Part shown: one piece after another, positions 1 to 5,741 of the stretch | How the letters are laid out: the number at the start of each line of letters is the position of its first letter | Position numbering within the stretch: position 1 is the first letter of the stretch | Origin: Oscillospiraceae bacterium | Lineage (GTDB): Bacteria > Bacillota_A > Clostridia > Oscillospirales > Oscillospiraceae | NCBI GenBank assembly: GCA_016302005.1 | Contig: JAEDOK010000080.1 | Span: 1-7,989, forward strand | DNA length: 7,989 bases | Direction of reading: 5' to 3' | Made by a program: the position numbers and the translations under genes | Notes under the pieces: generated by a model | Seen by the model: only the letters and a program-made list of their open reading frames with translations | The model's database searches: none | What the model was told of the DNA's origin: nothing

Positions 1-36
1 AGATTGCCACGACCCCTTCGGGGTCTCGCAATGACA
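1..36 (-). repeat. Dispersed palindromic repeat, CATTGCGAG...GGCAAT family
   Basis: Read on the minus strand this begins TGTCATTGCGAG and ends GTGGCAATCT. The ends ATTGC (3-7) and GCAAT (28-32) are complementary, and the core is a perfect 6-bp stem GACCCC/GGGGTC around TTC (11-25). Three intact relatives with different cores lie at 5682-5722, 5611-5643 and 5742-5774, and a rearranged one starts at 3486. It lies downstream of the aminopeptidase gene. Its left end touches the window edge, so it may continue. Confidence 0.8.
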
Positions 37-62
37 AAACTGTAGTTATTTTGACAGTCTGC

Positions 63-87
63 GGTGGGGACATGTCCCCACCCTACA
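63..87 (-). repeat. GGGGACATGTCCCC palindrome repeat
   Basis: Positions 63-82 form a perfect 20-bp palindrome, GGTGGGGACATGTCCCCACC. On the minus strand it is preceded by TGTAGG, exactly as in the copy at 3421-3445 on the plus strand. It lies 24 bp beyond the stop codon of the minus-strand aminopeptidase, so the transcript could fold here. There is no T-tract, so it is not a classic intrinsic terminator. Confidence 0.75.
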
Positions 88-111
88 TTATTTTCAAATT
101 CTCAATTCGCT

Positions 112-1380
112 TTAATCGTCAAAAAACGCCTCGCACAGGCGGCAGATGGCCTCCTGATCGCGCACACCCATCAATTCACGGGCGGAATGCATCGCGAGGA
201 TCGGCACGCCGATGTCTGCGGCGGGCATGGCGAGCAGCGCCGAAGCCATGGAGCCGACGGTGCTGCCCCCGGGCAGATCGGCGCGGTTCATGTAGATCTG
301 CAGCGGGATATCGTGCTTGTCGCAAAGCCCCGCGATCACCGCGCAGGTCTCCGCGTCCGAGGAATACCGCGGGCTGCGCTTGAGGGCGACGCCGCCGTTC
401 ATCACGGGCGCGCAGGAGGCGTCGGCAAACTCACCGTGGTTCGGATGCTGCGCATGGGCGACATCGCAGGAGAGCAGCATACCGTTAACACAGGCGTTCA
501 GGAAGGCGGCGCGATCCATGCCGAGGGAGAGCGCCAGCTTTTCCAGCAGCAGAGAGAGCGTCTGACTGTCCGCGCCGCGCCGGGTGTTGCTGCCGATCTC
601 CTCGTTGTCGTACAGCACCGCCACATTGATGCCGTGCCCGCTTGCCTTGCAAAGACCGTCCAAAACCGCGTGGACGGAGGTGAGGTTGTCCAGTCGCGGC
701 GAGGAGAGAAGATCCTGCTCGAAGCCGACGAGCTGCGGCTGCTCCGCGCAGTAGACATACAGCTCAAAGGAGAGAATGTCCTCCTTCGCCGCGCCGAGCT
801 TGTCCGCGAGCCTGCCGAGCAGATAGCCGTCCTTGCTCCAGCCCGCCTGTACCGTGCGGCAGATGGGCAGCAGATCGACATTCGGCTTGAGGGGCACGCC
901 CTTGTTGACCTCGCGGTTCATATGGATGGCGAGATTCGGGATCGTCAGCAGCGGCTCGTCCCACGCGACCAAACGCTGTTCCGGACGCATGGGGTCGTCC
1001 GACCGCACAAGGGCGATCCCCGCGAGGGAAAGCGGGCGGTCAAGCCATGTGTTGTAGATCGCGCCGCCGTAAGGCTCGACTGCGAGCTTGCAGCAGCCGC
1101 CGGCGATCTGCTCTGCCGCAGGCTTCACGCGCAGGCAGGGCCAGTCGGTGTGCGCCGCCGCAATGCGGAAGAAATCGGCGGTGTCTCCGACGGTGAAGGC
1201 AGCCAAAAAGGTGCCGTGCTCGATAAAATACCGTCCGCCGCGTTCGACGGCAAAGTCTCCGCCGAGGGGAAGCGGGGCAAAGCCTTGTGCCGTCAGCGTT
1301 TCCGCCGCCTCGCGCACTGCATGATAGGGGGAGACGCCGCGCTCCAGAAAGCGGCGCAGCCCGTTCAGATATTCAGACAT
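112..1380 (-). CDS. apeB: M18 family zinc aminopeptidase
   Basis: A 422-residue cytosolic metallo-aminopeptidase of the M18 (aspartyl aminopeptidase/ApeB) family, which removes N-terminal residues from peptides with two metal ions. The expected active-site series is complete and in order: His77 in AAAHTDWP, Asp231 in RLDNLTS, the catalytic/ligand pair Glu260-Glu261 in YDNEEIGS, Asp306 in LLSCDVAH and His398 in ILAMHSARE. The C-terminal MNRADLPGGSTVGS segment (364-377) is also typical. Length fits bacterial members. The start is set by AAAGGAG at 1388-1394, seven bases before ATG; the reading frame stays open upstream to 1590, but that extension crosses the promoter and has no family similarity. 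It is divergently transcribed from the rest of the window and appears monocistronic here. The role is likely peptide turnover; the substrate residue preference cannot be read from sequence. The symbol follows family usage, not proven orthology. Confidence 0.95.
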   Translation of the reverse strand: MSEYLNGLRRFLERGVSPYHAVREAAETLTAQGFAPLPLGGDFAVERGGRYFIEHGTFLAAFTVGDTADFFRIAAAHTDWPCLRVKPAAEQIAGGCCKLAVEPYGGAIYNTWLDRPLSLAGIALVRSDDPMRPEQRLVAWDEPLLTIPNLAIHMNREVNKGVPLKPNVDLLPICRTVQAGWSKDGYLLGRLADKLGAAKEDILSFELYVYCAEQPQLVGFEQDLLSSPRLDNLTSVHAVLDGLCKASGHGINVAVLYDNEEIGSNTRRGADSQTLSLLLEKLALSLGMDRAAFLNACVNGMLLSCDVAHAQHPNHGEFADASCAPVMNGGVALKRSPRYSSDAETCAVIAGLCDKHDIPLQIYMNRADLPGGSTVGSMASALLAMPAADIGVPILAMHSARELMGVRDQEAICRLCEAFFDD

Positions 1381-1395
1381 AACAACGCTCCTTTG

Positions 1396-1413
1396 CTCCG
1401 CTGCGCAGCGGAG
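1396..1413 (-). promoter_or_regulatory. Perfect palindrome in the aminopeptidase leader
   Basis: An 18-bp perfect inverted repeat, CTCCGCTGCGCAGCGGAG, lies in the predicted 5' untranslated leader, between the inferred transcription start (near 1422) and the ribosome site (1388-1394), one base from the latter. In RNA it could form a hairpin abutting the ribosome site; in DNA it could be a dimeric operator. The sequence alone does not decide between these. Confidence 0.45.
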
Positions 1414-1428
1414 GGAATCATTAACAAT

Positions 1429-1457
1429 AGTATAGCATATCTTCTTCTGTGAAGCAA
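1429..1457 (-). promoter_or_regulatory. Promoter of the M18 aminopeptidase
   Basis: On the minus strand a -35 box TTGCTT (1452-1457) is followed by a 17-bp spacer and a -10 box TATACT (1429-1434), with an upstream TATGC resembling an extended -10. This is a sigma-A-type promoter about 50 bp before the start codon. It is divergent from the promoter at 1522-1550. Confidence 0.7.
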
Positions 1458-1471
1458 CGCGGAAAATCACT

Positions 1472-1570
1472 TTTGGACAGAAATAAATGGGTTCGGGCGG
1501 ACAAAAATGGGAAAGAGATGCTGTACAAACTGCGCAAAGTATGCTATAATAAGTTGAAATACTGTCCAAA
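1472..1570. repeat. Widely spaced inverted repeat around the promoter
   Basis: TTTGGACAG at 1472-1480 and its exact complement CTGTCCAAA at 1562-1570 flank the plus-strand promoter with 81 bp between them. A third partial match, GGACAAAAATGGG at 1499-1511, repeats the first arm and its flank (GGACAG-AAAT) in direct orientation. These could be operator half-sites for a regulator or chance; nine-base matches in a short region are only suggestive. Confidence 0.35.
1522..1550 (+). promoter_or_regulatory. Promoter of the SPFH/zinc-ribbon gene cluster
   Basis: The -35 box TGTACA (1522-1527), a 17-bp spacer and a perfect -10 box TATAAT (1545-1550), preceded by TATGC like an extended -10, make a sigma-A-type promoter with a transcription start near 1557. 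It precedes the small membrane protein gene at 1612 and, through it, the SPFH gene at 1888. I see no recognisable SigW-type pair (TGAAAC with CGTA) nearby, unlike the Bacillus counterpart operon. Confidence 0.7.
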
Positions 1571-1611
1571 TGGCAAGGCGGGCGCCGCAAAGGCGGAGGT
1601 TTGGCAGATTT

Positions 1612-1869
1612 TTGTTAAGCCTGTGCATCAAAGCGGTGTTCTGCCTTTCGCGGACGGTTCCGGCGTGGCTGATGCTTGCGTTGCATTTTTGGAAGGGCTG
1701 GTCGCTTGCATGGTTTTTCGCGGCGCTTGGGCTTTGGCTGCTTGCGGTCTTTCTCAAGACGCTCGTATTCTCTCTTCCGGCAAGAGGCGCTTCCGCACCG
1801 GAACCGCGCACCGTCAATCGAAATCTGTATTCCAAAAAGACACGAGAGCTTTTTAAAAAGACACAATAA
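1612..1869 (+). CDS. Small two-helix membrane protein, function unknown
   Basis: An 85-residue protein I do not recognise. It has two hydrophobic segments, roughly residues 4-27 and 32-55, separated by a short HFWKGWS turn, then a basic tail (about 56-85) with NRNLYSKKT near the end. This arrangement suggests a two-pass inner-membrane protein with a positively charged cytosolic tail. The stop lies 18 bp before the SPFH gene, so the two are probably co-transcribed from the promoter at 1522-1550. I chose the TTG at 1612 because GGCGGAGGT (1592-1600) lies upstream, although the 11-base spacing is long. The alternative ATG at 1570 gives 99 residues with an Arg-rich N-terminus, but it lies only about 13 bases after the inferred transcription start and has no ribosome site. 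Hydrophobic pattern and operon spacing argue that it is real; the exact start is uncertain. Confidence 0.65.
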   Translation: MLSLCIKAVFCLSRTVPAWLMLALHFWKGWSLAWFFAALGLWLLAVFLKTLVFSLPARGASAPEPRTVNRNLYSKKTRELFKKTQ

Positions 1870-1887
1870 TTTGAAAGGAGAACTACT

Positions 1888-3297
1888 ATGGGTCTGATCA
1901 AAGCCGGTATCGGCGCACTGGGCGGCACGCTTGCCGATCAGTGGAAGGAATTCTTCTATTGCGAGGCGATCGACAAGGATACGCTGGTCGTCAAGGGACA
2001 AAAGCGCATCACGAGCCGCTCCTCCAACACCAAGGGCAATGACAATATCATCTCCAACGGATCAGGCATTGCGGTCGCGGACGGGCAGTGCATGATCATC
2101 GTTGAGCAGGGCAAGATCGTCGAGGTCTGCGCTGAGCCGGGACAGTTTACATACGACTCCTCGACCGAGCCGAGCATCTTCTCCGGCAAGCTGGGCAACA
2201 GCATCAAGGAGACCTTCAAGACCATCGGCAAGCGCTTTACCTACGGCGGCGACACCGGCAAGGATCAGCGCGTTTACTATTTCAACACCAAGGAGATCAT
2301 CGACAATAAGTTCGGCACGGCAACGCCGGTACCCTTCCGCGTGGTGGATCACAACATCAATTTGGACATTGATGTCTCCGTCCGCTGCAACGGCGTATTC
2401 TCCTATCGGATTGCGGATCCGCTGCTGTTCTATACGAATGTCTGCGGCAATGTTTCGAGCGAATACCGCCGCAGTGAGATCGACGGGCAGCTCAAGCCCG
2501 AATTCATCAGCGCGCTGCAGCCCTCGCTGGCAAAGCTCTCCGAGCTGGAGATCCGCCCGAACGCGATCCCGGCGCATGTGGAGGAGCTGTCGCAGGCGCT
2601 GAATGAGAACCTCACGGCGAAGTGGAGCAAGCTGCGCGGTCTGGAGGTCGTCTCCGTCGCGTTAAATTCCGTCACGCTGCCGGAAGAGGACGCGGAGATG
2701 ATCAAGCAGGCGCAGCGCACGGCGATCATGCGCGACCCGACCATGGCGGCAGCCACGCTGACCGGTGCGCAGGCGGATGCGATGAAGGCGGCGGCGGCGA
2801 ACAAGAACGGCGCAATGATGGGCTTCATGGGCATGGGCATGGCGCAGCAGGCAGGCGGCATGAACGCGCAGAACCTCTTTGCGATGGGGCAGCAGCAGCA
2901 AGCCGCCCGGGCAGCCGCGCAGCCGGCACCTGCCGCGAAGGCGGACGGCTGGACCTGCGCCTGCGGCACGGTGAACACGGCGAAGTTCTGCCAGAATTGC
3001 GGCAAGCCGAAGCCCGCCCCTGCCGATAGCTGGACCTGCTCCTGCGGGACGGTGAACAGCGGAAAATTCTGCCTAGAGTGCGGCAAACCGAAGCCCGCGC
3101 CCGCCGTCGGCTGGACCTGCTCCTGCGGTGCGGTGAATAAGGGCAAATTCTGCATGGAATGCGGTAAGCCGAAGCCCGCAGCCGAGCAGCTCTACCGCTG
3201 CGACAAATGCGGCTGGGAGCCGAAGGACCCGAAGCACCCGCCCAAATTCTGCCCCGAATGCGGCGACCCCTTTGACGACGGAGACATCCACGGATAA
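1888..3297 (+). CDS. ydjI: SPFH/Band-7 protein with four C-terminal zinc ribbons (YdjI type)
   Basis: A 469-residue protein of the COG4260 group (stomatin/prohibitin-like with C-terminal Zn ribbon, often called virion core protein-like). Residues 1-40 carry the characteristic opening (TLADQWKEFFYC, then VVKGQKR), and about 20-280 form the SPFH domain. A low-complexity Met/Gln/Ala linker spans about 300-350. Three near-identical zinc ribbons of 27-residue period follow (Cys357/359/368/371, 384/386/395/398, 411/413/422/425; pattern WTCxCGxVNxxKFCxxCGKPKP), then a fourth of CxxC type (Cys438/441/455/458). There is no transmembrane segment, so it probably associates with the cytosolic membrane face through SPFH assembly and partners. 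AAAGGAG at 1874-1880 fixes the start. Bacillus YdjI is shorter; the linker and extra ribbons explain the difference. In Bacillus, YdjI belongs to the pspA-ydjGHI envelope-stress operon. The symbol is by domain and neighbourhood, not proven orthology. Confidence 0.9.
   Translation: MGLIKAGIGALGGTLADQWKEFFYCEAIDKDTLVVKGQKRITSRSSNTKGNDNIISNGSGIAVADGQCMIIVEQGKIVEVCAEPGQFTYDSSTEPSIFSGKLGNSIKETFKTIGKRFTYGGDTGKDQRVYYFNTKEIIDNKFGTATPVPFRVVDHNINLDIDVSVRCNGVFSYRIADPLLFYTNVCGNVSSEYRRSEIDGQLKPEFISALQPSLAKLSELEIRPNAIPAHVEELSQALNENLTAKWSKLRGLEVVSVALNSVTLPEEDAEMIKQAQRTAIMRDPTMAAATLTGAQADAMKAAAANKNGAMMGFMGMGMAQQAGGMNAQNLFAMGQQQQAARAAAQPAPAAKADGWTCACGTVNTAKFCQNCGKPKPAPADSWTCSCGTVNSGKFCLECGKPKPAPAVGWTCSCGAVNKGKFCMECGKPKPAAEQLYRCDKCGWEPKDPKHPPKFCPECGDPFDDGDIHG
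2947..3189 (+). repeat. Three in-frame 81-bp zinc-ribbon coding repeats
   Basis: Units at 2947-3027, 3028-3108 and 3109-3189 each encode one W-T-C-x-C-G ... F-C-x-x-C-G-K-P-K-P zinc ribbon plus a Pro/Ala linker. Many differences between units fall at third codon positions (for example GGC/GGG/GGT for the same Gly), so the duplication is not recent and the protein motif appears to have been kept by selection. The linker after unit three is altered (PKPAAEQ). Confidence 0.85.
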
Positions 3298-3304
3298 ACC
3301 TCGT

Positions 3305-3345
3305 ACGGGCGGACGACTCTGTCCGCCCGTGCAGGCACCCCCCAA
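3305..3345 (+). repeat. Hairpin plus GTGCAGG-tail repeat
   Basis: A perfect 10-bp stem ACGGGCGGAC/GTCCGCCCGT (3305-3314 with 3321-3330) encloses a 6-base loop and runs directly into the tail GTGCAGGCACCCCCCAA (3329-3345). It begins 8 bp after the stop of the SPFH gene, so it could stall or stabilise that transcript's end, but no T-tract follows. Confidence 0.7.
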
Positions 3346-3354
3346 TCAAGAGCC

Positions 3355-3394
3355 GTAGGGGCGGCTATCAGCCGCCCGGTGCAGGCGCTTCCAA
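3355..3394 (+). repeat. TAGGGGCGGC hairpin plus GTGCAGG tail
   Basis: GTAGGGGCGGC leads into an 8-bp stem GGGCGGCT/AGCCGCCC (3359-3366 with 3370-3377) and a 3-base loop, followed by the tail GTGCAGGCGCTTCCAA (3379-3394). The same hairpin without an intact tail recurs at 5799-5821. Confidence 0.75.
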
Positions 3395-3420
3395 CGATAT
3401 GTCATTGTCATGAAACCCTT

Positions 3421-3462
3421 TGTAGGGCGGGGACATGTCCCCGCCGGTGCAGGAACTACCGA
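3421..3462 (+). repeat. GGGGACATGTCCCC palindrome plus GTGCAGG tail
   Basis: TGTAGG precedes a perfect 20-bp palindrome GGCGGGGACATGTCCCCGCC (3426-3445), then the tail GTGCAGGAACTACCGA (3447-3462). It is the same family as 63-87 (C:G changed to T:A symmetrically in both arms) and as the decayed copy at 5545-5587. Confidence 0.8.
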
Positions 3463-3485
3463 CCGAGTACAAACTTTCCCACAAT

Positions 3486-3601
3486 GTCATTGCGAGGAGC
3501 GAAGCGACGCGGTAGCGCAGCCGTTCGCGAGGAACGAGCGTTACGGATGCGGCATACCCCCTGCGGGTGCATCCTTGACGCGCCTGTGCAGGCACTCCCA
3601 A
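3486..3601 (+). repeat. Rearranged CATTGCGAG repeat with extra hairpin and tail
   Basis: It starts as the CATTGCGAGGAGCGAAGCGACGCGG element (3488 onward), but instead of ending GCAATCT it continues into about 60 bp found nowhere else in the window. That includes an imperfect stem GGATGC/GCATCC (3545-3550 with 3569-3574) with an inner ACCC/GGGT pair. It then ends with the shared tail GTGCAGGCACTCCCAA (3586-3601). This looks like an element that acquired or retained a longer core. Confidence 0.6.
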
Positions 3602-3651
3602 TAAAAACACGCATCCCATATCAACCATCCCCTTATGAAACGAGGTGCAAT

Positions 3652-4749
3652 ATGCCAACGATCATGGAATACAAATGCCCCTGCTGCGGCGGCAAGATCG
3701 AATTTGACAGCGGCTTGCAGCAGATGAAATGCCCCTATTGCGACACGACCTTTGATGTCGAGACGCTGAAGGGCTACGACGACGTGCTCAAGGAGGAGCA
3801 GCCCCAGGAGGAAATGCATTGGCAGACCCAAGCGGGCGGCGAGTGGTCGGAGGAGGACGCGTCGGCAATGGGCGTTTTCACCTGTGGCTCCTGCGGCGGC
3901 GAGATCGTCGCGGATGCGAACACGGCGGCGACCCATTGCCCCTTCTGCGGCAATCCCGTCATGCTGACGGGCAGACTCGCAGGCGACCTCAAGCCGGATA
4001 TCGTGATTCCCTTCAAGCTGGATAAAGAGGCGGCAAAGCGGGGGTTGCGGAATCATACCCAGGGCAAGAAGCTGCTGCCGAAGCTGTTCCGCGACGAGAA
4101 CCACCTGGACGAGATCAAGGGCGTTTATGTCCCCTTCTGGCTGTTTGATGCCGATGTGGACGCGAACATCCGCTACCACGCCACACGCACGCGGGTGTGG
4201 AGCGACTCCAATTATAACTACACCGAAACGAGCCATTTCTCCCTCCTGCGCGCCGGCAGCATCGGCTTTGACCGCGTGCCGGTGGACGGCTCGAGCAAAA
4301 TGGCGGACGACCTGATGGAATCCATTGAGCCTTACGACTTCCGCGATGCGGTGGATTTCCAAACGGCTTATCTGTCGGGCTACCTTGCCGACCGCTATGA
4401 TGTCACGGCGGAGCAGAGCATCGACCGCGCCAACGCGAGGATCCGCGAGAGCACGGAGCAGGCGTTTGCCGGCACAACGCAGGGCTACGCCACCGTGGTG
4501 CCGGAATCGACAAATATCCGCCTGTCGAACGGCAAGGCGAAATACGCGCTCTATCCCGTCTGGCTCCTTAATACGAGCTGGAACGGGCAGAAGTACACCT
4601 TTGCCATGAACGGACAGACCGGCAAATTCGTCGGCGATCTGCCGATGGATAAGGCGGCGTACTGGCGCTGGTGGGCGATCTGGGCGGCGATCTTGGGCGC
4701 GCTGACCTTCGGCGTCCTGCTTGTGCTGCGCCTGACCGGCTTTATCTGA
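3652..4749 (+). CDS. ydjG: Double zinc-ribbon, tail-anchored membrane protein (YdjG type)
   Basis: A 365-residue protein with two N-terminal CxxC zinc ribbons: Cys9/Cys12 with Cys27/Cys30, and Cys78/Cys81 with Cys96/Cys99. They are joined by an acidic linker (about 42-72). A long soluble region (about 105-330) follows, and one hydrophobic segment (about 338-360, rich in Trp then Leu/Val) ends almost at the C-terminus, so it should be tail-anchored with the ribbons in the cytosol. The start ATG follows GAGGTG (3642-3647); the frame is open upstream only because it runs through the dispersed repeats. The stop overlaps the ribosome site of the TPM gene, showing translational linkage. Bacillus YdjG has the same zinc-ribbon plus membrane plan and also neighbours SPFH and TPM proteins. 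Its job is not established; I infer a membrane partner or recruiter in an envelope-stress complex. The symbol rests on domain order and context. Confidence 0.85.
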   Translation: MPTIMEYKCPCCGGKIEFDSGLQQMKCPYCDTTFDVETLKGYDDVLKEEQPQEEMHWQTQAGGEWSEEDASAMGVFTCGSCGGEIVADANTAATHCPFCGNPVMLTGRLAGDLKPDIVIPFKLDKEAAKRGLRNHTQGKKLLPKLFRDENHLDEIKGVYVPFWLFDADVDANIRYHATRTRVWSDSNYNYTETSHFSLLRAGSIGFDRVPVDGSSKMADDLMESIEPYDFRDAVDFQTAYLSGYLADRYDVTAEQSIDRANARIRESTEQAFAGTTQGYATVVPESTNIRLSNGKAKYALYPVWLLNTSWNGQKYTFAMNGQTGKFVGDLPMDKAAYWRWWAIWAAILGALTFGVLLVLRLTGFI

Positions 4750-4762
4750 GGAGGGGATCACG

Positions 4763-5533
4763 ATGAAGAAACGACTGTTTTCCCTGCTGCTGGCGCTGCT
4801 GCTGTGCGCGCTGCTCACCCTGCCCGCCTTCGCGGCGGAGGGAGCACATCCCCTGCGTCTGATCGATAAGGTCGGGCTGCTCTCCTCGCAGGATAAGGCG
4901 AAGATCATCGCCCGTTTGGACGAGGTGAGCGAAGAAAATGACTTTGACATCGCCATCATTATTGCCCCCGCGGAAGAGGTGGGCAGCCAAACCAAGGCAT
5001 ATGCCGACCGCTGCTTTGTGGAAAACAGCTACGGCATGGGCGACGATGACAGCGGCATTCTCCTTGTGATCTCGCCAGACGGTGACCGGGTGAATTACGC
5101 CTATACCACCTTCGGCGAGGATTCGAAGCCCTTTGACGACGACGCCTTCGACCGCCTCGACGATGCCTTTCTGCCCGCGCTGCGGGAGCGTGACTATGCA
5201 GCCTCCTGCCTCGCCTTTGCGGAGACCTGCGGCGAAATTGCAGAGAGCGGAGGAATCCCGTTTGTTCCGTGGATCCTCATCTCGCTGATCGCGGGCGCGG
5301 TGCTGTCCTTCCTGATCCCGATGTCGGTGCTGAAGGGGCAGCTCAAATCCGTCCGGATGCAGAACGCCGCGACGAGCTATGTCCGACCGAACAGTATGCA
5401 GCTCACGCAGGAGCGGGATCTGTTCCTCTACCGCAATGTCACCCGCACGGCGCGTCCGAAGAATAATTCAAGCTCCGGCGGCGGCTCCGGCGGCTCCCGC
5501 AGCTCCACCGGCGGCAGAAGCGGCAGCGTATAA
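4763..5533 (+). CDS. ydjH: TPM-domain membrane protein with Ser/Gly-rich tail (YdjH type)
   Basis: A 256-residue exported protein. Residues 1-25 are a Sec signal peptide ending near AFA-AE. About 33-160 match the TPM (TLP18.3/Psb32/MOLO-1, YgcG-like) fold by pattern: a LIDKVGLLS opening, DIAIIIAP, then GMGDDDSGILLVISPDGDRV. A transmembrane helix lies at about 167-187, and the Ser/Gly-rich tail (about 235-256, SSSGGGSGG and similar) is common in this family. The TPM domain should face outside the membrane and the tail should be cytosolic. The start is clear: AGGAGG (4749-4754) sits eight bases before ATG and overlaps the stop of the preceding gene, which lies 13 bp upstream. Acidic residues are abundant (DDD at 94-96 and at 125-127); cation binding is possible but not demonstrable here. 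In Bacillus, YdjH belongs to the pspA-ydjGHI operon. No intrinsic terminator follows; dispersed repeats do. Confidence 0.85.
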   Translation: MKKRLFSLLLALLLCALLTLPAFAAEGAHPLRLIDKVGLLSSQDKAKIIARLDEVSEENDFDIAIIIAPAEEVGSQTKAYADRCFVENSYGMGDDDSGILLVISPDGDRVNYAYTTFGEDSKPFDDDAFDRLDDAFLPALRERDYAASCLAFAETCGEIAESGGIPFVPWILISLIAGAVLSFLIPMSVLKGQLKSVRMQNAATSYVRPNSMQLTQERDLFLYRNVTRTARPKNNSSSGGGSGGSRSSTGGRSGSV

Positions 5534-5544
5534 GCCCATCCCTC

Positions 5545-5587
5545 TGTAGGGCGGGGACATGTCATAAGCCGGTGCAGGCAGTGCCAA
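5545..5587 (+). repeat. Decayed GGGGACATGTC palindrome plus GTGCAGG tail
   Basis: TGTAGGGCGGGGACATGTC is identical to the left part of the element at 3421, but the right arm CCCCGCC has become ATAAGCC, destroying the palindrome. The tail GTGCAGGCAGTGCCAA (5572-5587) is retained. It lies 11 bp after the stop of the TPM gene. Confidence 0.7.
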
Positions 5588-5610
5588 TTCGTAGAAGCTT
5601 CCCCTCCTTG

Positions 5611-5659
5611 TCATTGCGAGGAGCGCAGCGACGCGGCAATCTCGTGCAGGAACTACCAA
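5611..5659 (+). repeat. CATTGCGAG...GCAAT repeat plus GTGCAGG tail
   Basis: The ends ATTGC (5613-5617) and GCAAT (5636-5640) bracket the core GAGGAGCGCAGCGACGCG. The tail GTGCAGGAACTACCAA (5644-5659) follows. The next bases, GTGCGTACAAAC, resemble GAGTACAAAC at the matching place after the copy at 3447, so the shared unit may extend beyond the tail. Confidence 0.8.
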
Positions 5660-5681
5660 GTGCGTACAAACCTACAACCTT

Positions 5682-5722
5682 GAGATTGCCACGACCAGTG
5701 TGCGCACTGGTCTCGCAATGAC
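5682..5722 (-). repeat. CATTGCGAG...GCAAT repeat with a different core, inverted
   Basis: The element lies on the minus strand, with ends ATTGC (5685-5689) and GCAAT (5715-5719). Its core is a perfect 8-bp stem GACCAGTG/CACTGGTC (5693-5700 with 5705-5712) around TGCG. Compared with 1-36, the flanks match but the stem sequence is replaced on both sides. It faces the copies at 5611 and 5742. Confidence 0.8.
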
Positions 5723-5741
5723 AAAAAGGCAGCCTTTCTGT

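Noticed and set aside
51..79. TTGACA at 51-56 as a promoter -35 box
   Set aside because: There is no -10 box at suitable spacing, since the position is occupied by the GTCCCC palindrome arm, and no plus-strand gene follows.
64..1452. Plus-strand 462-codon open frame opposite the aminopeptidase
   Set aside because: It is an antisense shadow of a GC-rich gene. The minus strand shows complete M18 catalytic motifs, a promoter and a ribosome site, while this frame shows no domain pattern.
1570..1611. ATG 1570 as the start of the small membrane protein
   Set aside because: There is no ribosome site, and it would lie about 13 bases from the inferred transcription start; TTG 1612 after GGAGGT is preferred, though not certain.
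3305..3330. Intrinsic terminator after the SPFH gene
   Set aside because: The 10-bp hairpin is strong but is followed by GCAGGCACC with no T-tract, and it belongs to the repeat family, so it was recorded as a repeat.
3305..3601. Possible CRISPR array
   Set aside because: The tail copies are short, unequally spaced, joined to different hairpins, and no cas gene is nearby.
3575..3604. Promoter for the zinc-ribbon membrane gene (TTGACG then CAATAA)
   Set aside because: The -10 candidate matches the consensus poorly and the boxes fall inside repeat sequence.
3379..3651. N-terminal extension of the zinc-ribbon membrane protein
   Set aside because: The extra 91 codons translate dispersed repeats (peptides such as SLRGAKRRG). 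The ribosome site GAGGTG and the zinc-ribbon motif both support the ATG at 3652.
3368..3658. Minus-strand 96-codon frame, and similar small frames at 5468-5932
   Set aside because: They read through CATTGCGAG repeats, giving LLAMT/RCAPRND-type peptides that are well-known false proteins in repeat-rich genomes.
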